This document shows positions 1-7,176 of a stretch of DNA of 14,990 nucleotides, piece by piece; the stretch's first letter is position 1; every line of letters starts with the position of its first letter. Below the pieces are notes generated by a model. The model was not told where the DNA came from. It worked only from the letters and a program-made list of their open reading frames with translations, and ran no database searches. This DNA is from Desulfobacteraceae bacterium (GTDB lineage Bacteria; Desulfobacterota; Desulfobacteria; Desulfobacterales; Desulfobacteraceae): NCBI GenBank assembly GCA_024225895.1, contig JAAEMC010001146.1:1-14990 (forward strand), in the 5' to 3' direction. A program made the translations under genes and the position numbers.

Positions 1-948
1 ATATTAACTTTGATTAGCATAAATACTGGAGTCTACGCTGAGATGACGACACACGCATTCAACCTTCCCGCAACTATTGGCAAGTGGAACCGATCCGATT
101 CTGTTAAAATGATTAACAATCAAAATATTTTTAATTATATGAATGGTGCGGGCGAGCTATATTTATCATATGGGTTTGACCATCTTCAGGTGTATGAATA
201 TAAAAATCCTGACCAGGCAGATATTCTAGTCGAAGTTTATCTGATGAAAAGTAGTGATGAGGCATTTGGATTGCTTTCTCTTGACTGGGGGGGTGAACCC
301 GTTGAAACAGGATCAACATCGCAGAAGTCATCCAAGAAAACTTCGATAAGTCCTCCCCATAGAGCTTTATATGGTTCAGGCTTGTTGCGGGCAGCGTTTG
401 ATTCCATCTACGTGCGAATAATGTCCTACCAGGAAACACCTGAAGCCAGAAAAGCAATTTTGTCCCTGCACAAGGTGATGCTCGAAAATCGTACAAGCTG
501 CCCTGAACCTGAATTGTTGAAAAGATTACCTTTGGAACTTGCGTCTGACTATCAATTGCGCAAAGACCGCATCGGATATTTTCATTCCTATCTTGTACTG
601 AACATGTTGTACTATATCAGCCATCAAAATGTTTTAAACTTAGACCATTCAACCAATGTTGTTTTTGCACCCTATGAACAGCAAATTGATTCTCAAACCA
701 AAAAGAAAGTCCAGTTTCTTCTTATTCAATATCCGGATAAGGCCAAAGCAGTTTTGGCCCTTGAACAGTTTCACAATGCCTATCTTCCGGAATTTAAAAA
801 AGAGGACAAAATTTTAAAATCAAATAGTTATAAGATTGAGGATGGGGTTGTCTGCTATCGATTGGATGAAAATTATCTGACCATCCTATTCGAACTGGAT
901 GATCTTGAATTGGCCAAAACAATCTTAAGCAGGGTGTCACAAAACTAA
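1..948 (+). CDS. DUF6599 family exported protein (5' end outside window)
   Basis: The frame is open from base 1, and the first in-frame start-like codon (TTG at 10) lies inside a hydrophobic run ending in VYA-E. This reads as the tail of a signal peptide cut by the window edge, so the true start is upstream. The mature part begins near 'MTTHAFNLPATIG', and an N-terminal motif (IFNYMNGAGELYLSYGF) is typical of DUF6599 proteins, which I recognise by this 'YMNGAGELY' block. About 300 mature residues are visible and the gene ends with TAA. No catalytic motif or membrane segment is seen in the mature part, so a soluble periplasmic (or, if a lipoprotein, anchored) protein is likely. Its function is unknown. 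It lies 76 bases upstream of a Tat-exported DUF362 gene on the same strand and is probably cotranscribed with it, which suggests a shared extracytoplasmic role (inference). Family call fairly sure; function not. Confidence 0.8.
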   Translation: MLTLISINTGVYAEMTTHAFNLPATIGKWNRSDSVKMINNQNIFNYMNGAGELYLSYGFDHLQVYEYKNPDQADILVEVYLMKSSDEAFGLLSLDWGGEPVETGSTSQKSSKKTSISPPHRALYGSGLLRAAFDSIYVRIMSYQETPEARKAILSLHKVMLENRTSCPEPELLKRLPLELASDYQLRKDRIGYFHSYLVLNMLYYISHQNVLNLDHSTNVVFAPYEQQIDSQTKKKVQFLLIQYPDKAKAVLALEQFHNAYLPEFKKEDKILKSNSYKIEDGVVCYRLDENYLTILFELDDLELAKTILSRVSQN

Positions 949-1012
949 AAATCGGCAGTTAGTGAAGTGTGTTGCAGCCAAAGATAAATTTAAAGAATAT
1001 AAAAACCATAAT

Positions 1013-1020
1013 AAAGGGGG
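1013..1020 (+). promoter_or_regulatory. Ribosome binding site fixing the DUF362 start at 1025
   Basis: AAAGGGGG lies 4 bases before the ATG at 1025. This favours 1025 over the in-frame GTG at 962, which has no comparable site and would put a charged 21-residue extension before the twin-arginine signal. Confidence 0.7.
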
Positions 1021-1024
1021 AACC

Positions 1025-1909
1025 ATGACTGAAACAAAAAAACTGCTGACCCGCCGGGATTTTATTCGTGGTACAGTTGGCGCTACTTTAGCAGCATCGG
1101 TGATGAATGTCCCATGGGCGACTTCTGTGGCAGCCGCTACCGGGCCCAGTATGGTAACAGTTGTTCGTGATGAAAAAGTTATGGACAATTCATTACGGGT
1201 TGATGCTAAAATTTTAAAAGCCATGGTAGATAAGGCTGTCATGCAGATCGCCGATCAGTCAGATGCCAGCACAGCCTGGAATTCATTGTTTAAAAAAGAT
1301 GATATCGTGGGCCTTGTGAATACACCCCATTTAAATCCGACACATCCGGAAATGGTACAGGTGGTCACAGAGAGTTTAATGGAATTTGTCGGAATTGCCC
1401 AAAAAAATATCAGGGAAGCCCAAGGGGGCAGCCGCCGGGCGAAAAAGTGTTCGGCTCTGATCAGTGTCCCCGCATTAAAAGCCCACTGGCTGACCGGTAT
1501 TGGAACGGTTTTAAAAAATTATATCATGTATTCGGGACGGCCTACGCACTATCATGAGGAAGACAGCGCAAAATTAGGTGAGATCTGGCTCAAACCAGAG
1601 ATCAAAGGCAAGACGCGCCTGATTCTTGTGGACGCACTCCATCCGTTGTGCGATAAAGGCCCCCAGCCGGATCCTCGTTATAAATGGGCGTATAATGCAG
1701 TTATTGGAGGTGTTGATCCTGTGGCTGTCGAAACCGTCTGTCTAAAGGTGATTACCCAAAAACGGCACGCCTTGCGCGGGGAACCATGGCCTATTTCACC
1801 GCCTCCCTTGTGTATTGAAGCCGCAGATAAGGTATATGGCCTGGGTACCAGTGATTTGGCTAAAATAAAAATCAAAACTATTGGATGGGAAAAAGACCTC
1901 TTATTATAA
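1025..1909 (+). CDS. Tat-exported DUF362 domain protein
   Basis: A 294-residue protein. The N-terminus has a twin-arginine signal (R10-R11 in TRRDFIRG), then a hydrophobic stretch and an Ala-rich cleavage region near residues 35-39, so it should be exported folded to the periplasm. The rest matches the DUF362 family: an N-terminal 'VGLVNTPHLNPTHPEMV' segment, a central 'SVPALKAHWLTGIGTVLKNY' type block, and a C-terminal 'AVIGGVDPVAVE' block. Family members with a ferredoxin-like part carry CxxC cluster motifs; none are seen here, so this is the short, cluster-free form. The biochemical role of the family is not settled. Tat export suggests folding or a cofactor acquired in the cytoplasm. It follows the DUF6599 gene by 76 bases on the same strand. 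I see no clear hairpin terminator after its TAA stop. Confidence 0.82.
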   Translation: MTETKKLLTRRDFIRGTVGATLAASVMNVPWATSVAAATGPSMVTVVRDEKVMDNSLRVDAKILKAMVDKAVMQIADQSDASTAWNSLFKKDDIVGLVNTPHLNPTHPEMVQVVTESLMEFVGIAQKNIREAQGGSRRAKKCSALISVPALKAHWLTGIGTVLKNYIMYSGRPTHYHEEDSAKLGEIWLKPEIKGKTRLILVDALHPLCDKGPQPDPRYKWAYNAVIGGVDPVAVETVCLKVITQKRHALRGEPWPISPPPLCIEAADKVYGLGTSDLAKIKIKTIGWEKDLLL

Positions 1910-2157
1910 TCTGTTTGAGAGTTGGTTTTTTAGAAAGAGGCATTGTTATTATTTTTAGTTTACTTGAATGTTTTATTATTGATTCCCGTGTTTTGCTTTC
2001 CAAAGTATTTTTCTATCACTTGATTATTATATTTTATCAGACATGAAAAGAGGATTTTGATTACACATCAATATTGTAAACGTATAGGGTCTGTTATACT
2101 CAAAATGTAAAAGGGCCATGTCAAAACAGGAAGGGGCGGCAAGAAGAATTGGAATGA
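1910..2157. other. AT-rich convergent intergenic region
   Basis: This stretch lies between the plus-strand DUF362 gene and the 3' end of the minus-strand zinc-finger gene. It is T-rich just after the DUF362 stop but has no strong hairpin; the best pairing I found is a 6-base CCTCTT/AAGAGG with a long loop. A weak promoter-like pair, TTGTAA (2074-2079) and TATACT (2095-2100) with a 15-base spacer, points rightwards. No convincing gene is present. Confidence 0.5.
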
Positions 2158-2424
2158 TTATTTTAACTGGCTGTCCTTGCTTCCACGGCGATTATAACCA
2201 CTGAAACCAGCCTGTTGTTTTTCAAGATTTTTTTGACAGTTAATGCATAGGTGAACACCAGGGATTGCTTTTTGCCGGGCCTTGGGAATAGGCTCTTCAC
2301 ATTCCTGGCAATGGGTCAGACTCTTTCCTTGAGGCAAACGGCGCCTGGCTTTTTCTACAGCATCGTTTACGCTTGCATCTATTTGTTCCTGTACAGCGCC
2401 GTCCCCGGCCCAACCTACTGCCAT
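2158..2424 (-). CDS. ybiI: YbiI-like DksA/TraR family C4 zinc-finger protein
   Basis: An 88-residue protein with a DksA/TraR-type C4 zinc finger: C39-x2-C42 and C60-x2-C63, with 'IPxARxxAIPGVxLCINCQ' between and around them. The length, the start 'MAxGWA', and the C-terminal 'GYNRRGSKDSQL' match E. coli YbiI as I remember it. DksA proteins reach into the secondary channel of RNA polymerase through a long coiled coil with acidic tip residues. This protein is too short for that coiled coil, so a DksA-like transcription role is not implied; the function of YbiI-type proteins is poorly defined. The start at 2424 has a good site (AAAGGAG, 5 bases away). A sigma70-type promoter lies just upstream, so the gene is probably a single transcription unit, independent of the large operon that ends 255 bases upstream of it. 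Confidence 0.9.
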   Translation of the reverse strand: MAVGWAGDGAVQEQIDASVNDAVEKARRRLPQGKSLTHCQECEEPIPKARQKAIPGVHLCINCQKNLEKQQAGFSGYNRRGSKDSQLK

Positions 2425-2460
2425 GATTTACTCCTTTACACATCAATTTGCTCTTCATAG

Positions 2461-2568
2461 AATTATAAATCAGCTTTTGAAATTGTCAAAAATCAGGCTG
2501 CTAAACCTGCTGGTTCAGAAATGGGTCCATTTGAGCAAGAAGAAATTGGAGGTACAAAAGGAGGATGA
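2461..2568 (+). pseudogene. Possible 3' remnant of a coding sequence (35 codons)
   Basis: The frame is open from just after a TAG at 2458-2460 to a TGA at 2566-2568. It encodes a 35-residue, protein-like composition rich in Lys, Glu, Ala and Gly that ends in EEIGGTKGG. The only ATG (2521) would give 15 residues and has no ribosome binding site. It could be the decayed end of a lost gene or chance. The minus-strand ybiI promoter overlaps its first part. I do not recognise the peptide. Confidence 0.2.
2462..2489 (-). promoter_or_regulatory. Sigma70-type promoter for the YbiI-like gene
   Basis: On the minus strand a consensus -35 box TTGACA (2489-2484) and a consensus -10 box TATAAT (2467-2462) are separated by 16 bases. 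They point into the zinc-finger gene, whose ATG is at 2424. Both hexamers are perfect matches to the vegetative consensus, so expression is likely constitutive and fairly strong (inference). Confidence 0.78.
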
Positions 2569-2625
2569 TTTTTAGACAGTCACTCTGTCTTAGATCTGCC
2601 CTTGCAGTTTTAAGATTTGAAATTT

Positions 2626-2661
2626 CCTGAAGGGACGGGCCTGTGGACCCATCCCTTCAGG
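2626..2661 (-). terminator. Stem-loop terminator at the end of the eleven-gene operon
   Basis: CCTGAAGGGA (2626-2635) and TCCCTTCAGG (2652-2661) form a perfect 10-bp stem around a 16-base loop, which can itself pair GGG with CCC. The stem starts 18 bases after the aminotransferase stop. On the minus strand it is followed by an A/T-rich run rather than a clean run of T, so termination may be partial, or the hairpin may mainly protect the 3' end of the transcript. Confidence 0.65.
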
Positions 2662-2678
2662 ATTGAATTATTTCAATA

Positions 2679-3932
2679 TTATTCATATTTTTCTTTAAGA
2701 TAGGCAAAAGACTCATCAATGGCTTCAATGGTCAGATCCAGGTCTTTTTGGGTATGCCTGTATGAAACATAGGCATGGTGGTACGGGGTGAAGAAAAAAC
2801 CTTTCCGGATTAACTGGGTGTAAAAATCCAGGCGTTTGCCTTTGTAAGACCCTGTCTCATCCTTATTAAAGGTGATGTAAAACATGGGAGCTACGCCGGT
2901 GAGCTTTGCACCCACATCATGTTTGTCTATGAGGGCCTGGATTTTTTCCATCATGTACTCGCCTTTTTCCCAGATCGCCTCAATGACCTTGTCCCGTTCA
3001 AGGATTTCAATGGTCTTGAGGGCTGCCACATACCCTTCGCTGTTGGGGAAGAATGTGGAGGAGATAAAGAGCTTGTGGGCCGCGGCCATCATGATGTCTT
3101 CTTTTCCGGTGACTACACTGATGGGATACCCGTTGGCAATGGCTTTGCCTAATACCGTGAGGTCCGGGGTCACGCCGTATAATTTTTGTGCTCCGCCCAT
3201 GGTAAGCCGGAAACCGGTTCGGATCTCGTCATAGACAAGCACCACGCCGTATTGATCGGCAATTTTGCGAACCCCTTCTAAAAATCCCGGTTCCGGGGTC
3301 TGCATTTCCTGATGATTGGGATGGCCAAAAGGCGTCATAATGATGGCGGCTGTATCATCGCCATGTTCGGCCATGAGTTTTTCAAGGCCTTCCAGATCAT
3401 TGTACCGGAACTCAAAAACATCTTCGTAGAATTTTTTCGGGATGCCGCCTTTCATTTCAATACACCAGTCATGCCAGCCGTGATAGCCGCAGCGCATTAC
3501 CTTTAGCTTTTCTGTATGGGCTCTGGCAATACGGATGGCAGCAGTGGTGGCATCTGAACCGGTTTTTAAGAAAACGCTTTTTTCAGCCGACGGTACTAAC
3601 TCTTTAATCTTTTTGGCCAGGTCATTCTGAAAGGGCTGGGTTAAAGTAAAGCAAAACCCCTTGTCCTTTATCTGCTGCAGGACTGCGTCATCCACTTCTG
3701 CTTCACGGTATCCCAAAATAATGGGGCCATAGCCGCATAGATAATCAATAAATTCATTGCCGTCCACATCGATGAGCCTGCAGCCTTCGCCTTTGTCCAG
3801 GAAGATTGGGTATTCTCCGGCAATAAAATCCGTGGGTTTTCTGGCGCCTAAAACACCGCCGGGAATCAGGGCTTCCGCTTCCTGAAACATCTCCACACTT
3901 TTAGAAATATTGAGTTTGGGTGTCTCTGTCAT
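2679..3932 (-). CDS. Class III aminotransferase, glutamate-1-semialdehyde aminomutase-like
   Basis: A 417-residue PLP enzyme of fold type I, class III. Visible landmarks are GSD at 125-127 (phosphate binding), the GYHGWHDW block at 149-156, D235 in 'VYDEIRTGFR' (pairs with the PLP pyridine nitrogen) and K263 in 'LGKAIANGYP' (Schiff-base lysine). The nearest well-known relative is glutamate-1-semialdehyde 2,1-aminomutase, but the 'YHGWHD' block and the catabolic neighbours argue against a role in haem synthesis; an aminotransferase or aminomutase acting on a pathway intermediate is more likely. It is the last gene of the operon, 16 bases after the saccharopine-dehydrogenase-like gene. Its AAAGGAG site, 8 bases before the ATG, lies directly behind that gene's stop. 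The substrate is unknown. The enzyme class is secure; the name hemL is not supported. Confidence 0.85.
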   Translation of the reverse strand: MTETPKLNISKSVEMFQEAEALIPGGVLGARKPTDFIAGEYPIFLDKGEGCRLIDVDGNEFIDYLCGYGPIILGYREAEVDDAVLQQIKDKGFCFTLTQPFQNDLAKKIKELVPSAEKSVFLKTGSDATTAAIRIARAHTEKLKVMRCGYHGWHDWCIEMKGGIPKKFYEDVFEFRYNDLEGLEKLMAEHGDDTAAIIMTPFGHPNHQEMQTPEPGFLEGVRKIADQYGVVLVYDEIRTGFRLTMGGAQKLYGVTPDLTVLGKAIANGYPISVVTGKEDIMMAAAHKLFISSTFFPNSEGYVAALKTIEILERDKVIEAIWEKGEYMMEKIQALIDKHDVGAKLTGVAPMFYITFNKDETGSYKGKRLDFYTQLIRKGFFFTPYHHAYVSYRHTQKDLDLTIEAIDESFAYLKEKYE

Positions 3933-3948
3933 GTTGTGTTCTCCTTTC

Positions 3949-5091
3949 CTAGAGATCCATGATGGATTCGACTTTTATTGATTCATGAATTTTGGCCCCT
4001 TTGCCGACGAAGGCTTTGATGAAAATTTCAGGGTCGATACAACCTTCCGGTGCGACAACCCCTTTTTGTGTTACAGCGCCGTCGGCAAACATCAGGGCGG
4101 CCATGGCTGCGGGCAATCCTGTTCCGGGTGCCATGCGGCCGGCCATATCCGCGGTATAGGTGATCTTCTTACCGTCTTTTTCCCCTTTAACTATCACTTT
4201 AAGGCCTGAGGATTGGGGGCCGTTGTCCCGGCCTTCAGGAATCGTCTCCCAAAGTTTCAATGCCAGATCATAAGGAGTGACTTTTTCACCCTTGATGTCA
4301 ACGGGGTCCGTACCCAGAAAACCGGTTGCTTTCTGTTCTGCAATCATCTCATCCACCCAGTGGGGGATAAGGGCTCCTTTGATGATAACGTTTTTGACGT
4401 CTTTAATGTATTTGGGAAGGGTCAATGGCTGGGGATGGCCAACGTAACGGACACGGCATTCTCCTAAGGGTTCAAGGAATTGTTCCGATACCATTTCCGT
4501 GCCGCCTTCAACCTGTACCAGTTTACCATCGATATATTGGGGTACCTTTCCAAGGGTCATGTGAAGGCTGTGATCCCAGGCAGCTCCGGCCAGCTCCGCA
4601 ATACTGACCACCCAGTAAAGATAGATTTCATCCACTTTGTCCAGTTTGTCTGCATACCATTTGACAAGCACGTTGTTGGTGCCTGGATCAGACCCCATGC
4701 CGGTCAGAACGGTAATACCGGCATCTTTGGCCAGCTGGTCGATTTCAGAGTTAAAAAGGATTTGGGTGCCTTCATAGTCATCGCAGATATCAATATAATT
4801 TTTCCCGGCTTCCACGGCTGCTTTTGCTACCGGTACGGCAGTCTTGTAAAAAGGACCGGCCGTGTTGAGAACAATATCCACTTCTTTGAAAGCCGATACC
4901 ATGGCATCATGGTCGTTGACATCCATTTTTATAAGGGAGATTTTTTTGTTTTCCCGCAATTTTTGGGTCAGTCTTTCAGGATCCGGATAAAGGTCTGCCA
5001 GGATAACGTCAGTTATCCGTTCATCCCACACCAAATATTTTGCAACGCCCTGACCCATTCCGCCTACACCGCCTACTATAAATGCTTTCAT
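3949..5091 (-). CDS. Saccharopine dehydrogenase-like NAD(P)-dependent oxidoreductase
   Basis: A 380-residue protein with an N-terminal Rossmann fold: the glycine-rich loop GGVGGMGQG at residues 7-15, an acidic residue at the end of beta-2 (ILADLYPD), and 'VDIVLNTAGPFYKTAV' typical of the saccharopine dehydrogenase / lysine 6-dehydrogenase superfamily. The middle part, 'GMGSDPGTNNVLVKWYA', corresponds to the 'G..PG..N.L' segment in which these enzymes enter the catalytic domain. The family oxidises amines to imines or the reverse, with NAD(P). Here it lies between a thiolase gene and an aminotransferase gene, so oxidation of an amino-acid-like intermediate, or reductive amination, is plausible (inference). 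GAGGAG stands 9 bases before the ATG. The gap to the thiolase gene is 54 bases and purine-rich on the coding strand. Family call secure; substrate unknown. Confidence 0.8.
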   Translation of the reverse strand: MKAFIVGGVGGMGQGVAKYLVWDERITDVILADLYPDPERLTQKLRENKKISLIKMDVNDHDAMVSAFKEVDIVLNTAGPFYKTAVPVAKAAVEAGKNYIDICDDYEGTQILFNSEIDQLAKDAGITVLTGMGSDPGTNNVLVKWYADKLDKVDEIYLYWVVSIAELAGAAWDHSLHMTLGKVPQYIDGKLVQVEGGTEMVSEQFLEPLGECRVRYVGHPQPLTLPKYIKDVKNVIIKGALIPHWVDEMIAEQKATGFLGTDPVDIKGEKVTPYDLALKLWETIPEGRDNGPQSSGLKVIVKGEKDGKKITYTADMAGRMAPGTGLPAAMAALMFADGAVTQKGVVAPEGCIDPEIFIKAFVGKGAKIHESIKVESIMDL

Positions 5092-5145
5092 ATGAATGAT
5101 CTCCTCTGGTTAATATGGTTACTTTTTCTTTTGTTTTTACTATTT

Positions 5146-6336
5146 TTATCCCATTTTTAGGACCAGTGCCGCCCCGGTATCTCCGGCTGCGCATCCGGTG
5201 AACAGCATATACCCGCCGCCAAGATCAGCAAGTTCTTCAATGCCTTCAATGATAAGTCTGCCCCCGGTGGGTGCCTGGGGATGGCCGAATACTAGAGATG
5301 ATCCGAAATTATTAAAGGTGTTCACATCAATCTTTAGTTGATCTGCCATATAAATGTCATTGGCGGCAAAAGGATTATGTGTTTTTATAACTTTTACATC
5401 ATCAATCGTAATACCGGCACGGCTCAATGCCATCTGGGCAGCCGGTACCACAGCCATGGCCATAAAGCCTTTTTTTGCCCTGGAAAAACCGTAAGAGACC
5501 ACTTGGGCATCTTTTGTAGCATCCTGACTTAAGTCTGCAGCTCTGTCCCGTGATGTGACAATCAGGGCACAGGAGCCATCTGCCGGATGTGTTTGGGAAC
5601 CAAATGTGTGGGCGCCTTCGGGCAATACCGGCTTTAATCCATTAAGCCCCTCACGGGTGGTTGGGAAAATTCCTTCGTCCGCATCCAGGGTATGGGTTTT
5701 CTTTTTAGATACAGCGATTTCGATTGGAAACATATATTTTTTCTGGAATTCCCGGTCATTGGCCAGGGCATCTGTGTATTGTTCATACCGCCGCAATGCC
5801 ACATCATCGCATTGTTCCCTGGTCACCCCGGTTTCTTTAACAACATTTTCCGCGGTCTGAATCATGGCACCGCCGGCCCAGGGATCTTTGTTAAAATGAT
5901 CCATGACCCAGTTTTCACTTACTACCTGACCGCCCGGTCCTTTGGGGTTGGGCCAGATGGTGTGGGGGCCGTTGGAAGTCCGGTCCACCATAAGGGTAAA
6001 GACATTCTGGTAAAGATCGGTTTCAATGCCCATGGCTGCCTGGAAAACCCCGGTGGTGGATGTAGAGCAGGCCTGGCTGATTAAAAGGCCGGGGATGTTT
6101 TGTGCCCCGATCAAGGCAGATGCCCAGGGACCTCCGTAAAACATCTTGGGCTGTCCTACGGTAATGCCCAAAATAAGATAATCAAATATTTGAGGATCCA
6201 TGCTGTTTTGCTTTATCCACCTCTGGGAGGTTTGGGCTCCCAGAATGATGGAGTTCTCATTTGCAAGACTTCCCTGCCACCTTGCAAAAGGAGTGGAAAA
6301 ATATCCTTTGTAGGGAATATACGCTTTGGTTAACAT
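5146..6336 (-). CDS. Thiolase family protein (acetyl-CoA acetyltransferase-like)
   Basis: A 396-residue protein, the normal length for a thiolase. The nucleophilic cysteine is C90 in 'SQACSTSTTG'. The catalytic histidine is H352 in 'FGHPQAPTGGR', and the second cysteine is C382 in 'FTGCAAGDTGAA'. The usual NEAF motif is replaced by HNPF in 'KTHNPFAAND', and the glycine-rich GHP block is altered, so this belongs to a divergent subgroup, not to FadA or PhbA. All three catalytic residues are present, so Claisen condensation or thiolytic cleavage of a 3-oxoacyl-CoA is likely. In this operon cleavage to acetyl-CoA plus a shortened acyl-CoA seems most sensible (inference). No DUF35 partner, CoA ligase or hydratase lies beside it. 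GGAGG stands 7 bases before the ATG, and the gap to yqeB is 15 bases. Confidence 0.86.
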   Translation of the reverse strand: MLTKAYIPYKGYFSTPFARWQGSLANENSIILGAQTSQRWIKQNSMDPQIFDYLILGITVGQPKMFYGGPWASALIGAQNIPGLLISQACSTSTTGVFQAAMGIETDLYQNVFTLMVDRTSNGPHTIWPNPKGPGGQVVSENWVMDHFNKDPWAGGAMIQTAENVVKETGVTREQCDDVALRRYEQYTDALANDREFQKKYMFPIEIAVSKKKTHTLDADEGIFPTTREGLNGLKPVLPEGAHTFGSQTHPADGSCALIVTSRDRAADLSQDATKDAQVVSYGFSRAKKGFMAMAVVPAAQMALSRAGITIDDVKVIKTHNPFAANDIYMADQLKIDVNTFNNFGSSLVFGHPQAPTGGRLIIEGIEELADLGGGYMLFTGCAAGDTGAALVLKMG

Positions 6337-6351
6337 CAGCTTGCCTCCATA

Positions 6352-7173
6352 TTAGTTTTTCTGTTTATTAAATTCTCGTAAAATTGCTTCCAGAACACTG
6401 CCCCCAATGGCCCGGGCTTTTTCAGAGATTGTGTGGCAGTATTCTTTATTGCCCCGAGGATCAATGTCACCGATTTTAAATTGGTTTTTTACCTTTGTAC
6501 CGGGACGGATCATACCCCGCAGGATTCCGTCAATTTGTGCTTTTACTGCTTTTTTTCCCACATGCCCCACAATATCATTCTTTAATACAGGAGCACCTAT
6601 TTTAAGAGTTGTGGAAAATTCACCCTCACAGGGTGCCCGCAGTACCCGCTTTTTGGTATAACCGCCAATATTACCCGGAATCCCGGTATTGGGTTCGGCA
6701 TATCCTTTCAAGATCAAACGCCCAAGATTGTGTCCGCGGTTGGTTTCAATGAGTATATGAACATCTTTTCCTGCTTCAAACCCCGGGCCAAGGCCTATGA
6801 CAAGCGGCGCCTCATCTAAATGGGTCCCCAGGTTTTTTTTAGCCAGGATGGCATCAATGACCACATCAGGTTTTAACTCACGGATGGATTGCCATTCCGT
6901 GTCCACAAGGACTGGGATGGCGTTTTTGTGTAAAGCTTTTTGTGCATCTTTACTGCTGGTGGCTTTCACTGCCATCACCCCCTCCACCATTATCTTTGTG
7001 TCGTGGATCGCCTCGCTAAAGCAAACCTTTCTTCGAACGGCAAAGGGAGTTGCTGTTTCCATCATAAAGATTTTTGTGAAGTTGGCGTTAAAAAGACGGC
7101 AGGCAATACCGGTGGCCATTTCACCGGCGCCTTTGATGCCCACAATTACTTCATTTAAAGGGATTGTATTCAT
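6352..7173 (-). CDS. yqeB: YqeB-like selenium-dependent molybdenum hydroxylase maturation protein (EF2563 family)
   Basis: A 273-residue protein. The N-terminus has a nucleotide-binding-like loop 'GIKGAGEMATGIACRLF' (from residue 13), characteristic of the YqeB/EF2563 family; 'VIGLGPGFEAGKDVH' in the middle and 'NTGIPGNIGGYTKKRVLRAP' are further family blocks. Genes of this family mark selenium-dependent molybdenum hydroxylases, where they are thought to help mature the molybdenum cofactor with labile selenium; the exact reaction is not known to me. The placement right behind the three hydroxylase subunits and a MoeA-like gene fits that role. It starts 3 bases after the stop of the MoeA-like gene, with only a short AGG 6 bases before the ATG, so translational coupling is likely. 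Family secure; whether selenium is really used here is open. Confidence 0.85.
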   Translation of the reverse strand: MNTIPLNEVIVGIKGAGEMATGIACRLFNANFTKIFMMETATPFAVRRKVCFSEAIHDTKIMVEGVMAVKATSSKDAQKALHKNAIPVLVDTEWQSIRELKPDVVIDAILAKKNLGTHLDEAPLVIGLGPGFEAGKDVHILIETNRGHNLGRLILKGYAEPNTGIPGNIGGYTKKRVLRAPCEGEFSTTLKIGAPVLKNDIVGHVGKKAVKAQIDGILRGMIRPGTKVKNQFKIGDIDPRGNKEYCHTISEKARAIGGSVLEAILREFNKQKN

Positions 7174-7176
7174 TTG

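Noticed and set aside
10..12. TTG as the start of the DUF6599 gene
   Set aside because: The codon lies inside the hydrophobic core of a signal peptide and the frame stays open to base 1, so the gene begins before the window.
962..964. GTG as the start of the DUF362 gene
   Set aside because: It has no good ribosome binding site and would add a charged extension before the twin-arginine signal; ATG 1025 has AAAGGGGG.
1896..1939. CCTCTT/AAGAGG pairing as a terminator for the DUF362 gene
   Set aside because: Only 6 base pairs with a loop above 30 bases, and it includes the end of the coding sequence.
2679..3932. Calling the aminotransferase HemL (haem synthesis)
   Set aside because: The active-site surroundings (YHGWHD block) and catabolic operon context do not fit; only the general class is supported.
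4480..5160. Plus-strand open frame of 226 codons
   Set aside because: It is entirely antisense to the well-supported saccharopine-dehydrogenase-like gene and has no family motif; it is rich in Phe, Ile and His as expected from the reverse strand.
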